From assembly GCF_042686175.1 (NCBI RefSeq), contig NZ_JBHUOR010000003.1:16021-80020 (forward strand): 64,000 nt of DNA, given 5' to 3'. This DNA is from Kurthia populi (GTDB lineage: Bacteria > Bacillota > Bacilli > Bacillales_A > Planococcaceae). The position numbers were made by a program, and so were the translations under genes. Position 1 is the stretch's first letter, and every line of letters begins with the position of its first letter. The notes beneath the pieces are model-generated. The model did not search any database. It was not told where the DNA came from and saw nothing but the letters and a program-made list of their open reading frames with translations. This document shows, one piece after another, positions 27,396 to 36,090 of this stretch.

Positions 27396-27689
27396 CTAGT
27401 AAAGTGATAGTAAATGGACTAATCGAGCCTTTTCTACTGCTAAAATCCGCTGTCCTTCTGGTGTAATATGATAAATCTTTCGACGTCCCTCTAAGCCAAC
27501 CTGCTCAATCCAATCGTATTTCGCCATATTGTCAAGTGCACCGTATAGCGTCCCAGCTGCTAGATGCACTTCGCCTTCGCTTAACTCGTCAATTTTTTGC
27601 ATTATTGCGTAGCCATGAAGCGGCTCCTGTAGCGCAATTAAAATATAGTGCATCGTTTCGGATAATGGTAATAGCGGATGCTTCTTCAT
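27396..27689 (-). CDS. PadR-family transcriptional regulator
   Basis: 97 residues with the PadR winged helix (MHYILIALQEPLHGYAIMQKI ... LAAGTLYGALDNMAKYDWIEQV ... RKIYHITPEGQRIL). The short C-terminal dimer helix is typical of the small subfamily. It is first in the operon with DUF2812 and probably represses its own promoter through the repeated AGTTCAACT sites upstream. Confidence 0.9.
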   Translation of the reverse strand: MKKHPLLPLSETMHYILIALQEPLHGYAIMQKIDELSEGEVHLAAGTLYGALDNMAKYDWIEQVGLEGRRKIYHITPEGQRILAVEKARLVHLLSLY

Positions 27690-27707
27690 ATGCTCACCTC
27701 TCTATTC

Positions 27708-27757
27708 AGTTCAACTTTATAATTCGATTATATACAGTCCAACTGAATAGTTCAACT
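27708..27757 (-). promoter_or_regulatory. padR promoter with three operator-like repeats
   Basis: On the minus strand TTGAAC (27755-27750) and TATAAT (27732-27727) are 17 bases apart, a near-ideal sigma-A promoter. The 9-base palindromic word AGTTCAACT occurs at 27708-27716 and 27749-27757, with one variant AGTCCAACT at 27736-27744. One copy covers the -35 and one the spacer, as expected for autorepression. Confidence 0.65.
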
Positions 27758-27839
27758 ATATAGAATGAAATCCATCGAAAAAGGGTAAAGTGTACTACAA
27801 TTCATATCTTTGTATTACTATTTTACGGGAGGTTTTAGT

Positions 27840-28340
27840 ATGGATATTCGAAAATTAACCGCGAATGATGCAAGCGCTTACTTAACAATCCGTCACCGCG
27901 CTGTACGCGAAGAGCCTGAATCCTTTTCACCAACATTTGAGGAGGAACAGAAAAAAGATGTTGCTGTTTATGAACAGCAACTAAGCAATCCATTCACAAC
28001 AACCTATGGCATTTTTGATAATGGGGAGCTTGTAGGTGTCACAACACTCGAACAAAATCCATACGAAAAAATGAAGCATCTAGCGCAAATTGTGGGTGTC
28101 TATTTAGCACCAGAGCACCGAGGAAAGGGGTATAGTAAAGGGCTATTTCAATTCGTGGTTGACGATGCTCGCAAAAACCCACAGCTTGAGCAACTTCGCC
28201 TATCGGTCGTTGATTCGATGATACCTGCTGTACGTCTCTATGAACGCATGGGCTTTGAAATTCTCTGTCATGATCCAAAAGTAATGAAGATGCCAGATGG
28301 TCATTACTTAAATGAATTGCAGATGATTTGTTTTTTATAA
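27840..28340 (+). CDS. GNAT-family N-acetyltransferase
   Basis: 166 residues. The acetyl-CoA binding segment is IVGVYLAPEHRGKGYSKGLFQF, followed by LRLSVVDSMIPAVRLYERMGF. GGGAGG precedes the ATG at 27840, which excludes a ten-residue extension. The substrate is unknown. It is transcribed alone and convergent with the amine-oxidation operon. Confidence 0.87.
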   Translation: MDIRKLTANDASAYLTIRHRAVREEPESFSPTFEEEQKKDVAVYEQQLSNPFTTTYGIFDNGELVGVTTLEQNPYEKMKHLAQIVGVYLAPEHRGKGYSKGLFQFVVDDARKNPQLEQLRLSVVDSMIPAVRLYERMGFEILCHDPKVMKMPDGHYLNELQMICFL

Positions 28341-28345
28341 CAGTA

Positions 28346-28386
28346 AAAAAGCACGTGTAACGAATTTCCTCGTCACACGTGCTTTT
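28346..28386. terminator. Bidirectional terminator
   Basis: AAAAAAGCACGTGT pairs with ACACGTGCTTTTCTT between the convergent acetyltransferase and aldehyde dehydrogenase genes. Confidence 0.85.
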
Positions 28387-28391
28387 CTTAT

Positions 28392-29882
28392 TTATTGGGG
28401 GAACCAACCAACTGGCGCTACATTTAGGCGAATATTAATTTGCTTCACTTCTTGGAATTCTTCTAAGCTATATTTTCCTAGGCTACGACCGATACCTGAT
28501 TGCTTATAGCCCCCCCATGGTGCTTCCACGTAGGTCGGGTGATAATCATTGACCCAAGTAATGCCCGCCCGTACTTGTTTAATAACACGTAGTGCTTTCG
28601 CGCCGTCATTTGAGAACACTGCGCCTGCTAGACCGTAATCTGTGTCATTTGCTAAGCGAACCGCCTCTTCCTCAGTTGAGAATTTTTGAATTGTCACAAC
28701 TGGACCAAAGATTTCCTCTCGTACAATCGTCATATCTTGTGTCACATCTGCAAAAACAGTTGGTGCTAAGAAGAAGCCTTCTTCTAGACCATTTTCTGTT
28801 AAGCGATGACCGCCCGTTAATAGCGTTGCACCTTCTTCTTTCCCTTTTTCAATATAGCCTAAAATAGAATTCATTTGTGCTTCACTGACAATAGCACCCA
28901 TATGTGAATCCTTCGCAAGTCCTGGTCCTACCTTAATTTTTTCAGCACGCTCGACATAGCGCTTCACATAATCATCATAGATAGTATCTTGTACTAAAAT
29001 ACGACTTCCTGATGAGCAAACTTGCCCTGAGCCAACGAAAATCCCAAATAAACCGTAATCTACTGCCGTTTCAAAATCCGCATCTGCAAAAATAATATTC
29101 GGTGATTTCCCGCCTAGCTCTAGTGAGATTTTCTTTAAATTGCCTGCTGCTGCACGCATAATACCACGCCCAACCTCTGTACTACCAGTAAATGACACCA
29201 TATCGACATCATTGCTTTCTGAAATCGTTTGACCAATAATTGAGCCCTGACCGAGTACCATATTCGCTACACCTTCAGGTAAACCAACTTCATCAATAAT
29301 TTCAAATAATTTAAAGGCGGTAACTGGTGTGATTTCAGCAGGCTTATAAACAATCGTATTCCCCGCCGCTAGTGCCGGTGCAATTTTCCATGCACTCATT
29401 AATAATGGGAAATTCCACGGAACAATTAAGCCCGCTACGCCAACTGGTTCCTTCACAACCATTGCTTGAACATCATCTGGCACTGGATATGTTTCGCCGT
29501 CTGGGTGCAAGATAATGCCCGCATAATAGCGGAAGCACGCAATCGTATCTTGAATATCCCCCTCGGCCTCGCCATATACTTTCCCGTTATCCATTGTTTC
29601 TAGTGTCACAAATTCTTCGAAACTCTCTTCGATTTTGTTTGCGATTTTATGTAAAATCGCAGCGCGCTCCTGTGCCGTTGTTTTTGCCCATTCCCCGTTA
29701 TCAAATGCCGTACGTGCTGCTGTAATCGCTTGTTCTGTCTGATTCTTTGTCATACGTGGGGCAATTGCAATCACTTGTTGCGTCGCTGGATTAATAATAT
29801 CCACCGTGTTATCCGCCGTTACCCATTTGCCGTTAATATAGCTCTTTAATTCTAGTACCTGTGTATTTGTTAATGTTGTCAT
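28392..29882 (-). CDS. Aldehyde dehydrogenase, betaine-aldehyde dehydrogenase-like
   Basis: 496 residues, NAD(P)-dependent. The catalytic Glu is in LELGGKSPN, the catalytic Cys in GSGQVCSSGSR, and cofactor-binding loops are VPWNFPLLM and FTGSTEVG. The C-terminal stretch WVNDYHPTYVEAPWGGYKQSGIGR resembles betaine/aminoaldehyde dehydrogenases such as GbsA, hinting at an amino- or trimethylammonio-aldehyde substrate. GGGGG precedes the ATG and overlaps the reductase stop. It is the last gene of the sigma-54 operon, presumably oxidising the aldehyde released by N-dealkylation. Confidence 0.9.
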   Translation of the reverse strand: MTTLTNTQVLELKSYINGKWVTADNTVDIINPATQQVIAIAPRMTKNQTEQAITAARTAFDNGEWAKTTAQERAAILHKIANKIEESFEEFVTLETMDNGKVYGEAEGDIQDTIACFRYYAGIILHPDGETYPVPDDVQAMVVKEPVGVAGLIVPWNFPLLMSAWKIAPALAAGNTIVYKPAEITPVTAFKLFEIIDEVGLPEGVANMVLGQGSIIGQTISESNDVDMVSFTGSTEVGRGIMRAAAGNLKKISLELGGKSPNIIFADADFETAVDYGLFGIFVGSGQVCSSGSRILVQDTIYDDYVKRYVERAEKIKVGPGLAKDSHMGAIVSEAQMNSILGYIEKGKEEGATLLTGGHRLTENGLEEGFFLAPTVFADVTQDMTIVREEIFGPVVTIQKFSTEEEAVRLANDTDYGLAGAVFSNDGAKALRVIKQVRAGITWVNDYHPTYVEAPWGGYKQSGIGRSLGKYSLEEFQEVKQINIRLNVAPVGWFPQ

Positions 29883-29893
29883 TGTGATTCCCC

Positions 29894-30862
29894 CTATAGT
29901 TTCAGTGATAGTTTTTGTTCTTTAGCACGTGAACAGCAAGTTAAAATACTTTTACGTTTTGCTTTATTTTCATTCGATAAAAAATGATCGCGGTGATCCA
30001 CTTCTCCGTCTACTACTTCAACTTCACAACTGCCACAGCCACCGATTTTACAAGCAAATGGGGCATTAATGCCTTCGCGTAGTAACGCATCTAGTAACGT
30101 TTCCTCCGCTTGTACCTCAATCTCCTTTTGACTATCGGTTAATGCGACGGTAAAGGCATTGCGCTCTCTCGTGTCCTGCCCTGTTGAAAACAGCTCAAAA
30201 TGCACAGCCTTTTCAGGATAGCCATAAGCAAGAGCTGCATCACGGAATTCCTCGACCATTGCGACAGGGCCACAGAAATATACATGCGTGCCAATACGAT
30301 GCTCCTTCATTACTTCCGTACAAAGTCGGTTTGGCTCCTCAACTCGTGAAAAATAAAACTTTACCTTATCGCCGTAGCGCTTCTGTAGCTCCTCATAAAA
30401 AGCACATTCTTCTGGTGTACGTGCAGCATAATGTAGCTCAAACGTTTGGTCGAATTGAATATCCTCCATCATCGCTAAAAATGGTGTAATCCCAATTCCA
30501 GAGGCATAAAATGCGTGATTTTTCGCAAAAGGGTTTAGCGCGAAATAATTTCGTGGGAATGTCACCTCTAGCTCGTCATCTACTGCCATGCATTCATGCC
30601 AGTAAACAGAGCCGCCACGTGAATTCGTATCCTTACTAATCGCAATTTCATAGTATGCACGATTTTGAGGATGGCTCACAAGGGAATATTCACGCTCGAT
30701 TTGCGTACCGTCTGTTGTTGTGATAAATGTTTTTAAATGAGAACCCCCAGTGAATGCTGGAAGTTTATCATCCACTGTCGGAGCTAATGTAAAGCGTTTA
30801 ACAGTTGGCGACTCCTCTACAATTTGTGTAATCTTCACAGGAATATTTCCAGCTAATCTCAT
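29894..30862 (-). CDS. Oxidoreductase with FAD/NAD domain and C-terminal 2Fe-2S ferredoxin (monooxygenase reductase subunit)
   Basis: 322 residues of the phthalate dioxygenase reductase type. The FMN/FAD-binding barrel includes REYSLVSHP. The NAD-binding region includes FYASGIGITPFLAMM and VYFCGPVAMVEEF. The C-terminal plant-type ferredoxin has C-x4-C-x2-C in CKIGGCGSCEVEV plus a distal Cys in ILTCCSRA. This matches the electron-transfer subunit of dimethylamine monooxygenase. GGAGGAATTTGT precedes the ATG at 30862, so a 34-residue upstream extension is excluded. It lies directly after the DmmA-like gene. Confidence 0.88.
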   Translation of the reverse strand: MRLAGNIPVKITQIVEESPTVKRFTLAPTVDDKLPAFTGGSHLKTFITTTDGTQIEREYSLVSHPQNRAYYEIAISKDTNSRGGSVYWHECMAVDDELEVTFPRNYFALNPFAKNHAFYASGIGITPFLAMMEDIQFDQTFELHYAARTPEECAFYEELQKRYGDKVKFYFSRVEEPNRLCTEVMKEHRIGTHVYFCGPVAMVEEFRDAALAYGYPEKAVHFELFSTGQDTRERNAFTVALTDSQKEIEVQAEETLLDALLREGINAPFACKIGGCGSCEVEVVDGEVDHRDHFLSNENKAKRKSILTCCSRAKEQKLSLKL

Positions 30863-30873
30863 ACAAATTCCTC

Positions 30874-31359
30874 CTATGCTTCTGGTATAAATGGATAGCC
30901 AATATAGCCTTGGCGTACTTTTGAATAAAATGGACCTACCTCTAGATGCGCACCACATGCACACTGTACGTTCACCGCTTCTTTTAAAATCTCACTCGAT
31001 GTAAAGCATTTCATACAGTAAATATATTTTTTTACATCATCCCGAAGTTGAACCTGAATTTCAGCTTCAGAAACGCCTTCTTCAACGGCTGTTGTGAAAA
31101 TAGTCGTGGCTTCGTCCCAGTTGGCGACAACATAAAAATGTGTACCCATTTTCTGCGCTACAATAAAGGCACGTGCCTGCTCCGCATCCTTAAAGACATG
31201 GACGTCATGCGGTGTATCATATAATTTTTCAATTAATGCACTTACTGCGCTATGCTGTGCCTGATCAGTAATAATCGCCGCTTTTTTAAAATAAGCATTC
31301 GGCACTAACTGCGTGGTTAATGCAGGGGATGCGTCAAATAATACTGGACTGTTGTACAT
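30874..31359 (-). CDS. Dimethylamine monooxygenase DmmA-like subunit
   Basis: 161 residues. The N-terminal region (residues ~1-105) has no clear catalytic motif. The C-terminal region carries a Cys cluster, CMKCF and CACGAHLEVGPFYSKVRQGYIGYP, consistent with the small metal-binding tail of DmmA-type subunits. It starts one base before the end region of the haem subunit gene and precedes the reductase, the usual order for this complex. Assignment depends strongly on context. Confidence 0.72.
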   Translation of the reverse strand: MYNSPVLFDASPALTTQLVPNAYFKKAAIITDQAQHSAVSALIEKLYDTPHDVHVFKDAEQARAFIVAQKMGTHFYVVANWDEATTIFTTAVEEGVSEAEIQVQLRDDVKKYIYCMKCFTSSEILKEAVNVQCACGAHLEVGPFYSKVRQGYIGYPFIPEA

Positions 31360-31360
31360 A

Positions 31361-32347
31361 CTATGCGCCCCCTTGTGCCTTTAACTTTTCATCTTCTCGG
31401 CGCAAAAATTCAACTGATTGTGGTAAAAATGGTGCAATTCCTTTATATTCAGCCATTGGTTCAGGAATATCTTGTAGCACGCTATACGTTAAATCAAACC
31501 ATTCTTGGCGTAGCTTTAAATCTTCGAGTGGTAAGAACTGTGTATTTAACACGAAAAGAATGGCATTACTACGTGGCATACGGTAAAATTTTTGCTCCTC
31601 TACGCGTAACCGTACAAGTTTACCAGCATTTTCAGCAGTTACGAGCTTACGTTGAGGCTCCCATACATCCATCGTTTCGTAGTTTACATCCCAGCGATCC
31701 GCCATCAAGTTCCAGTTAATACGCGTCCATGGCTCCCCCGGGTTAATCCCTAAAAGAAAGCGGCGAATACGGTCTACTAAATCATCGCCGTTACGTGATA
31801 CAAACGGGACAGGGCCATGAATTTCATTAAATGACATGCCCGTATTCCAATGTGCTGAGAAAAGCGCCGCATACGATACTTGCCCAACCTCTAAATAATA
31901 GTTGTCATCACGGTGTACCATCAATACGAAATCCTGGTGGAAGTGACGCCCCGCAAAGTCATACGGCTCATACGGTAATGTCGAGGCATCCCCAAAGGTA
32001 AACGTTTGTTGCTCGTCTAAAATATTATTTTTAAACGTCCACTCATCGCCGTCCTTGTGTAGCTCAAAATGCTGTGGATACTTCTGAATCGCCATTTCAA
32101 AAACCATCTCCAAAAACTCCCACTGCATTTCCATCGTATGCGGGAATGATTGATAGCGTACTTCTGGCTGCTCATCTAACAGACGGCGTTTGGCGCGCAC
32201 TTGCATTTCATATTCAGGTGTAATCGTCACGAGGTTAACATCCTCTAGCTTGCGTAAATCATTTGAGTAACGATAATTATCCGAGCGGAATGGAAATGGA
32301 AATGTATCTAAATCTGTTGTTTTAAAATCTAAGTTTTGTGTGAACAT
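31361..32347 (-). CDS. Haem-dependent oxidative N-demethylase family protein (DUF3445)
   Basis: 328 residues, the proposed catalytic subunit. Characteristic DUF3445 stretches are FPFPFRSDNYRYSNDLRK at the N-terminus, LMVHRDDNYYLEVGQVSY, the IHGPVPFV motif and TRINWNLM. Members bind haem and a non-haem iron and remove a methyl group from dimethylamine or related secondary amines with O2. AGGAGG precedes the start. The substrate in this organism is unknown. Confidence 0.85.
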   Translation of the reverse strand: MFTQNLDFKTTDLDTFPFPFRSDNYRYSNDLRKLEDVNLVTITPEYEMQVRAKRRLLDEQPEVRYQSFPHTMEMQWEFLEMVFEMAIQKYPQHFELHKDGDEWTFKNNILDEQQTFTFGDASTLPYEPYDFAGRHFHQDFVLMVHRDDNYYLEVGQVSYAALFSAHWNTGMSFNEIHGPVPFVSRNGDDLVDRIRRFLLGINPGEPWTRINWNLMADRWDVNYETMDVWEPQRKLVTAENAGKLVRLRVEEQKFYRMPRSNAILFVLNTQFLPLEDLKLRQEWFDLTYSVLQDIPEPMAEYKGIAPFLPQSVEFLRREDEKLKAQGGA

Positions 32348-32359
32348 ATAAAATTCCTC

Positions 32360-33802
32360 CTAATTATGAATTTCATCCGATTGATGTTGAATGACATATT
32401 GTTTAAACGTTTGATTACTAGCAGCTACACGGTCTACCTCGAAGCGGAAGACAAATTTCGCACATATTATATAAACGATGCACGATAAGAAGAACGTTGG
32501 CACTCCTGCTGAAATTTTTAAAAATAAGCTATGCGCTTCTAATGTGACGGGGTTGTAGATACCCCAGTAGAAAAAGTAAGCGACAAGTAGCGCAACGAGT
32601 GCCGATGGATTAAAGCCAAACCAATAGCGGTAGGCACCTTTTGTGTTATACAAGTCGCGCATCGAAATATTTTGGCGTTTAATAAAGAAGTAATCGGCAA
32701 TTAAAATACCGCCTAAGCTCGCCATCGAGAACGAAATCACCGACATAAAAATATTAAAGGCGTCGTAGAAAGAAGAGCTTAGCAATAAAAACACGGTCGG
32801 TAGCATCATCGACACCGCTAGAATCCATGAGCTTTTTGAAAACATCGTTTTAAAGCTAATCGCAAAGGAATACATTAAGAATAATGTTGCGCCTAAATTG
32901 GCAACCGTTAGTAGTAATAGCCCGACAATCGCAAATTTACTGCCCATTACAGCATTCATCCAGTCACCTGGATAAAGGGAGCCAGATACTAAAGCAGCGA
33001 GTGCGCCCGCAATTGCTGCTACAACGACAATAACACCGTAGCTATAAAAGCTTGCGCTGTAAGCAGCCTTTGTCGATTTAGCTAGACGGCTATATTGCCC
33101 TAAATACGGTAGCCACGAAAAACCTAGTGCAATATTGATTTCAAGAGCAGTCATAAAGGAACGCTGATGATTTTCAAATGCCCCAACTGGTGATAATTTA
33201 CTAAGTGCTGGGATATGATCAGAAAACATAATTGCCACAATCAAGCCGATTAAAAAAAGGAAAAATGCCGGAACCGCTACTAAATTAAAAATTCGAATGG
33301 CTCCTGGTCCCCTAAAGACAATGAAAAGTGCGATGAAAAATAACATAATCGCAAAAATGGAGGTTCCGGTCGTTCCTGTTAGGCTACTTGGTAGTGACAA
33401 GAGGCTGCTCGCTGTCGCCATGGCTTCTCCTGCCATAAATAAAGCAACTGCACTATAACCGAGTGATAATAAATAAAATAAAACGAAGAATGCAACCCCG
33501 CCGTTATAACCGAGTGCACTCCGAAAGCCCACAAAGGTATCCACACCGTATTTAGCAAAATAAATCGCGACTGGTGCGATTAAAAACATCGGGAACGCAT
33601 TACCAAAAATAACCGCGACCATCGAATCTTTCGTCTCCAACATATTTCCTGCGTAGGCTCCTGTTAAGAGACCAAAAGCAGATAACCCGATAACGGTTTG
33701 CACGAGTAATAAATCAAAAAAGGTCATTTTGCGATCTTTCGTAGCTGTCGGCAAATAGGCAAAGGCAATATCTGAATTAACATTTGATTTCGTTTTAGAC
33801 AT
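32360..33802 (-). CDS. NCS1-family (purine-cytosine permease-like) transporter
   Basis: 480 residues with about 12 membrane helices. It fits the nucleobase-cation-symport 1 family, which imports cytosine, purines, hydantoins, allantoin and related nitrogen compounds. The helix stretch GFSWLPYLGQYSRLAKS and the C-terminal ADYFFIKRQNISMRDLYN are family-like. AAAGGAG precedes the ATG. Its place between a small membrane protein and the N-demethylase subunits suggests it brings in the operon's substrate, which may therefore be an N-methylated nitrogen compound. Confidence 0.82.
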   Translation of the reverse strand: MSKTKSNVNSDIAFAYLPTATKDRKMTFFDLLLVQTVIGLSAFGLLTGAYAGNMLETKDSMVAVIFGNAFPMFLIAPVAIYFAKYGVDTFVGFRSALGYNGGVAFFVLFYLLSLGYSAVALFMAGEAMATASSLLSLPSSLTGTTGTSIFAIMLFFIALFIVFRGPGAIRIFNLVAVPAFFLFLIGLIVAIMFSDHIPALSKLSPVGAFENHQRSFMTALEINIALGFSWLPYLGQYSRLAKSTKAAYSASFYSYGVIVVVAAIAGALAALVSGSLYPGDWMNAVMGSKFAIVGLLLLTVANLGATLFLMYSFAISFKTMFSKSSWILAVSMMLPTVFLLLSSSFYDAFNIFMSVISFSMASLGGILIADYFFIKRQNISMRDLYNTKGAYRYWFGFNPSALVALLVAYFFYWGIYNPVTLEAHSLFLKISAGVPTFFLSCIVYIICAKFVFRFEVDRVAASNQTFKQYVIQHQSDEIHN

Positions 33803-33826
33803 ATTCTGTTTCTCCTTTACATAAGC

Positions 33827-34045
33827 TTATAGCGTAAAAGCAATGATTGTGATGACTGCCATTACCACGCTGACACCTAAAAAATCTTTCAGTTTAACTT
33901 TTGTATTTTTTTCAATAAAATCCTTTTCGAACTGTTCAATTCGTTTCTCTAAATTTTCGTACATCCCTCGTACAAAGGGTTCTTCTGATCTCAATTCTTT
34001 TTCATAGCTTTTTTCATATTGTGTAAAAGTGATTGGTTTTTCCAT
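33827..34045 (-). CDS. Small membrane protein, first gene of the sigma-54 operon
   Basis: 72 residues. A charged helical region (YENLEKRIEQFEKDFIEK), probably coiled coil, precedes one C-terminal membrane helix (FLGVSVVMAVITIIAFTL). No family recognised. GGGGG sits 7 bases before the ATG at 34045. Longer frames upstream would run through the sigma-54 promoter and are rejected. Because it precedes the transporter, it may be an accessory subunit of it. Confidence 0.7.
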   Translation of the reverse strand: MEKPITFTQYEKSYEKELRSEEPFVRGMYENLEKRIEQFEKDFIEKNTKVKLKDFLGVSVVMAVITIIAFTL

Positions 34046-34070
34046 ATTCATTCCCCCTCGATATGTATAA

Positions 34071-34087
34071 TGCAAGAACCATGCCAA
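34071..34087 (-). promoter_or_regulatory. Sigma-54 promoter of the amine-oxidation operon
   Basis: Minus strand TTGGCAT-GGTTC-TTGCA. The invariant GG and GC are 10 bases apart, exactly as required for -24/-12 promoters. The start site would fall near 34060, just before the first gene. Confidence 0.9.
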
Positions 34088-34139
34088 GAATAAATTGTTT
34101 GATTTTTCTGGTTTTTCTTATAAAATCAGTAGGAGTGTC

Positions 34140-34173
34140 TTTCATTTATGAAATTATTTATTCATAAATGAAA
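34140..34173. promoter_or_regulatory. Activator-binding inverted repeat (upstream activating sequence)
   Basis: Perfect inverted repeat TTTCATTTATGAA-N8-TTCATAAATGAAA. It lies 55-88 bases upstream of the -24 GG, the usual place for an enhancer bound by a sigma-54 activator. It also lies in the leader of the activator gene, so autoregulation is likely. Each arm is itself nearly symmetric. Confidence 0.78.
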
Positions 34174-34200
34174 TTAATCGACTTTGAGGGGGATATCTTC

Positions 34201-35994
34201 ATGAATCAATTCACCGTACTACGTCAAATGTTTGATGTATCAATGGTCATCGAACAACATGGCGCAATAATGCAGGCCTTTTCAACAAATACATCTTTTT
34301 TAGAAAATGTGGAACGATTTCAGCATTTTACAGATTATGAGCAAGCAACCTTTCAAACCTCCATTTTTCAAAAGCTACAACCACATGTAGAAAAGCAAAC
34401 ATTTTTGCAAGTCACTTGGAATAACCGGCGTGTACTAACGTATGTGATTGCTTCTGACAATCAGTACATTATTGCCTACAATATTTTAAAAAAAGAGAAT
34501 GCAAAAAAAGAGGCACTTGCCTCATTAAATAGTGAATTCATTATTAAAAGTGATGCGATGAAAGAGGTGTTGTCAAAAGTATTAAAATCCGCTCAGGCTT
34601 CTGGAACAACACTGTTACTCGGAGAATCAGGTGTGGGGAAGGAAGTTGCAGCACGCACAATACATAAATCAGGACCTCGTAAAGATCAGCCCTTTATTGC
34701 GATTAACTGCGGAGCTTTGCCAGAAACACTTATTGAAAGTGAATTATTCGGCTATGTCGCCGGTGCCTTTACAGATGCCCATAAATCAGGAAAAATCGGC
34801 AAGTTTCGAGAAGCTAATCATGGCGTTATTTTTTTGGATGAAGTAGGTGAACTGCCTTTAACAATGCAAGTAAAGCTTTTACGTGTGCTACAAGAACGAA
34901 TCGTTACACCGATTGGCTCCTCTAAAGAATATAAAATTGATGTCCAAATTATTGCTGCAACGAATAAATCACTTATTCAAATGGTCGAGGATGGTACATT
35001 TCGCGAGGATTTATTTTATCGTTTAAATATTATTCCGATTGTCATTCCACCTCTGCGCCATCGTATTGAAGAAATTCCGGAACTAATTACGCATTTTAAT
35101 GCACGGTACAATGAAAAATATCACTTTTCAAAATATTTTTCTACAGAAGCTATAGATTTTTTAAGCCTCCAGGAATGGCCAGGAAATGTGCGTGAGCTTG
35201 AAAACTTTGTTGAGCGAGCGATTATTTTAGCAGATGAACCTCTCATTTCAATTCAAACAGCACAAGAATTTTTAAATGTTTCAAAAAATAAGTCTTCTCA
35301 TAAGGATTTTTCACTTCATACACTGATGCCACTGCAAGAAGCACAGGAATTAGTCGAGGAACAGTTGATTTCAATGGCTATGGAGCAATACAATTCATTA
35401 AAGTTAGCATCGAAGGTATTAGGCATTAGTCAGCCGACAATGAGTCGAAAATACAAAAAAATTAAAGAAGCACAAGCTAAGCAGGATACGGGCTTTAGCA
35501 CGCGTATTATTTTAGAAAAGGAGCTCGATAAACGGCTACGCGCGACCGCTGTTGTCACATCAATTGGTATTTTACCGATTGATTTAGAAAGGGCTATTGC
35601 ACATTTAGGGGATGATACTTTTTTAGCACCCGTATCCGAGCAATTGACACAAGTTTATATGAAGGAAGTTGGCGTACAGTGGGGCTTTATTTTTATTAAA
35701 AATAAAGCCGGTCAAATCGTCAATTTAACTGCAAGTGAGGATTTTATTATTCCAAATGGTGTCGTCTATATTGGTAGCGAGGTTATTTTACAAACGATTG
35801 AGCAAGCCTATAATGGCATTATTAGTGTGACACCGATTTATATGGATGAGTACGGCGAATGGAAGACATGCTGTGCGCCTTTATATGACACGAAAGGCCA
35901 AATTATCGCTATTCTTGGCTTCGATTATGCCAAAGATTACGTCGAATCAGAATTAATTAAGCTAAGCAAATCATTAAATATTCAGCTGTCTTAA
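34201..35994 (+). CDS. Sigma-54-dependent transcriptional activator with an extra C-terminal domain
   Basis: 597 residues. An N-terminal sensor (~1-105) precedes the AAA+ domain: Walker A GESGVGKE (141-148), the sigma-54 contact loop GAFTDA (188-193; the common form is GAFTGA) and Walker B VIFLDE. An Fis-type helix-turn-helix follows (LASKVLGISQPTMSRKYKKI). About 165 more residues come after it, resembling a PAS/Cache-like sensor (WGFIFIKNKAGQIVNLTA ... TPIYMDEYGEWKTCCAPLYD), which is unusual because the DNA-binding domain is normally last. GAGGGGGATATCTTC precedes the ATG at 34201. It should drive the divergent amine operon. Confidence 0.92.
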   Translation: MNQFTVLRQMFDVSMVIEQHGAIMQAFSTNTSFLENVERFQHFTDYEQATFQTSIFQKLQPHVEKQTFLQVTWNNRRVLTYVIASDNQYIIAYNILKKENAKKEALASLNSEFIIKSDAMKEVLSKVLKSAQASGTTLLLGESGVGKEVAARTIHKSGPRKDQPFIAINCGALPETLIESELFGYVAGAFTDAHKSGKIGKFREANHGVIFLDEVGELPLTMQVKLLRVLQERIVTPIGSSKEYKIDVQIIAATNKSLIQMVEDGTFREDLFYRLNIIPIVIPPLRHRIEEIPELITHFNARYNEKYHFSKYFSTEAIDFLSLQEWPGNVRELENFVERAIILADEPLISIQTAQEFLNVSKNKSSHKDFSLHTLMPLQEAQELVEEQLISMAMEQYNSLKLASKVLGISQPTMSRKYKKIKEAQAKQDTGFSTRIILEKELDKRLRATAVVTSIGILPIDLERAIAHLGDDTFLAPVSEQLTQVYMKEVGVQWGFIFIKNKAGQIVNLTASEDFIIPNGVVYIGSEVILQTIEQAYNGIISVTPIYMDEYGEWKTCCAPLYDTKGQIIAILGFDYAKDYVESELIKLSKSLNIQLS

Positions 35995-35995
35995 A

Positions 35996-36037
35996 AAGAA
36001 GGTACCTTCTATAACCAGGAGGTATCTTCTTTTTTAA
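35996..36037. terminator. Bidirectional terminator
   Basis: AAGAAGGTACCT pairs with AGGAGGTATCTTCTTTTTT between the convergent activator gene and the leucine-catabolism operon. Confidence 0.82.
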
Positions 36038-36090
36038 TTTTAGACAAATTTAAAAAGCAGCCCACTATATGGACTGCTCGGTTTTCATAA

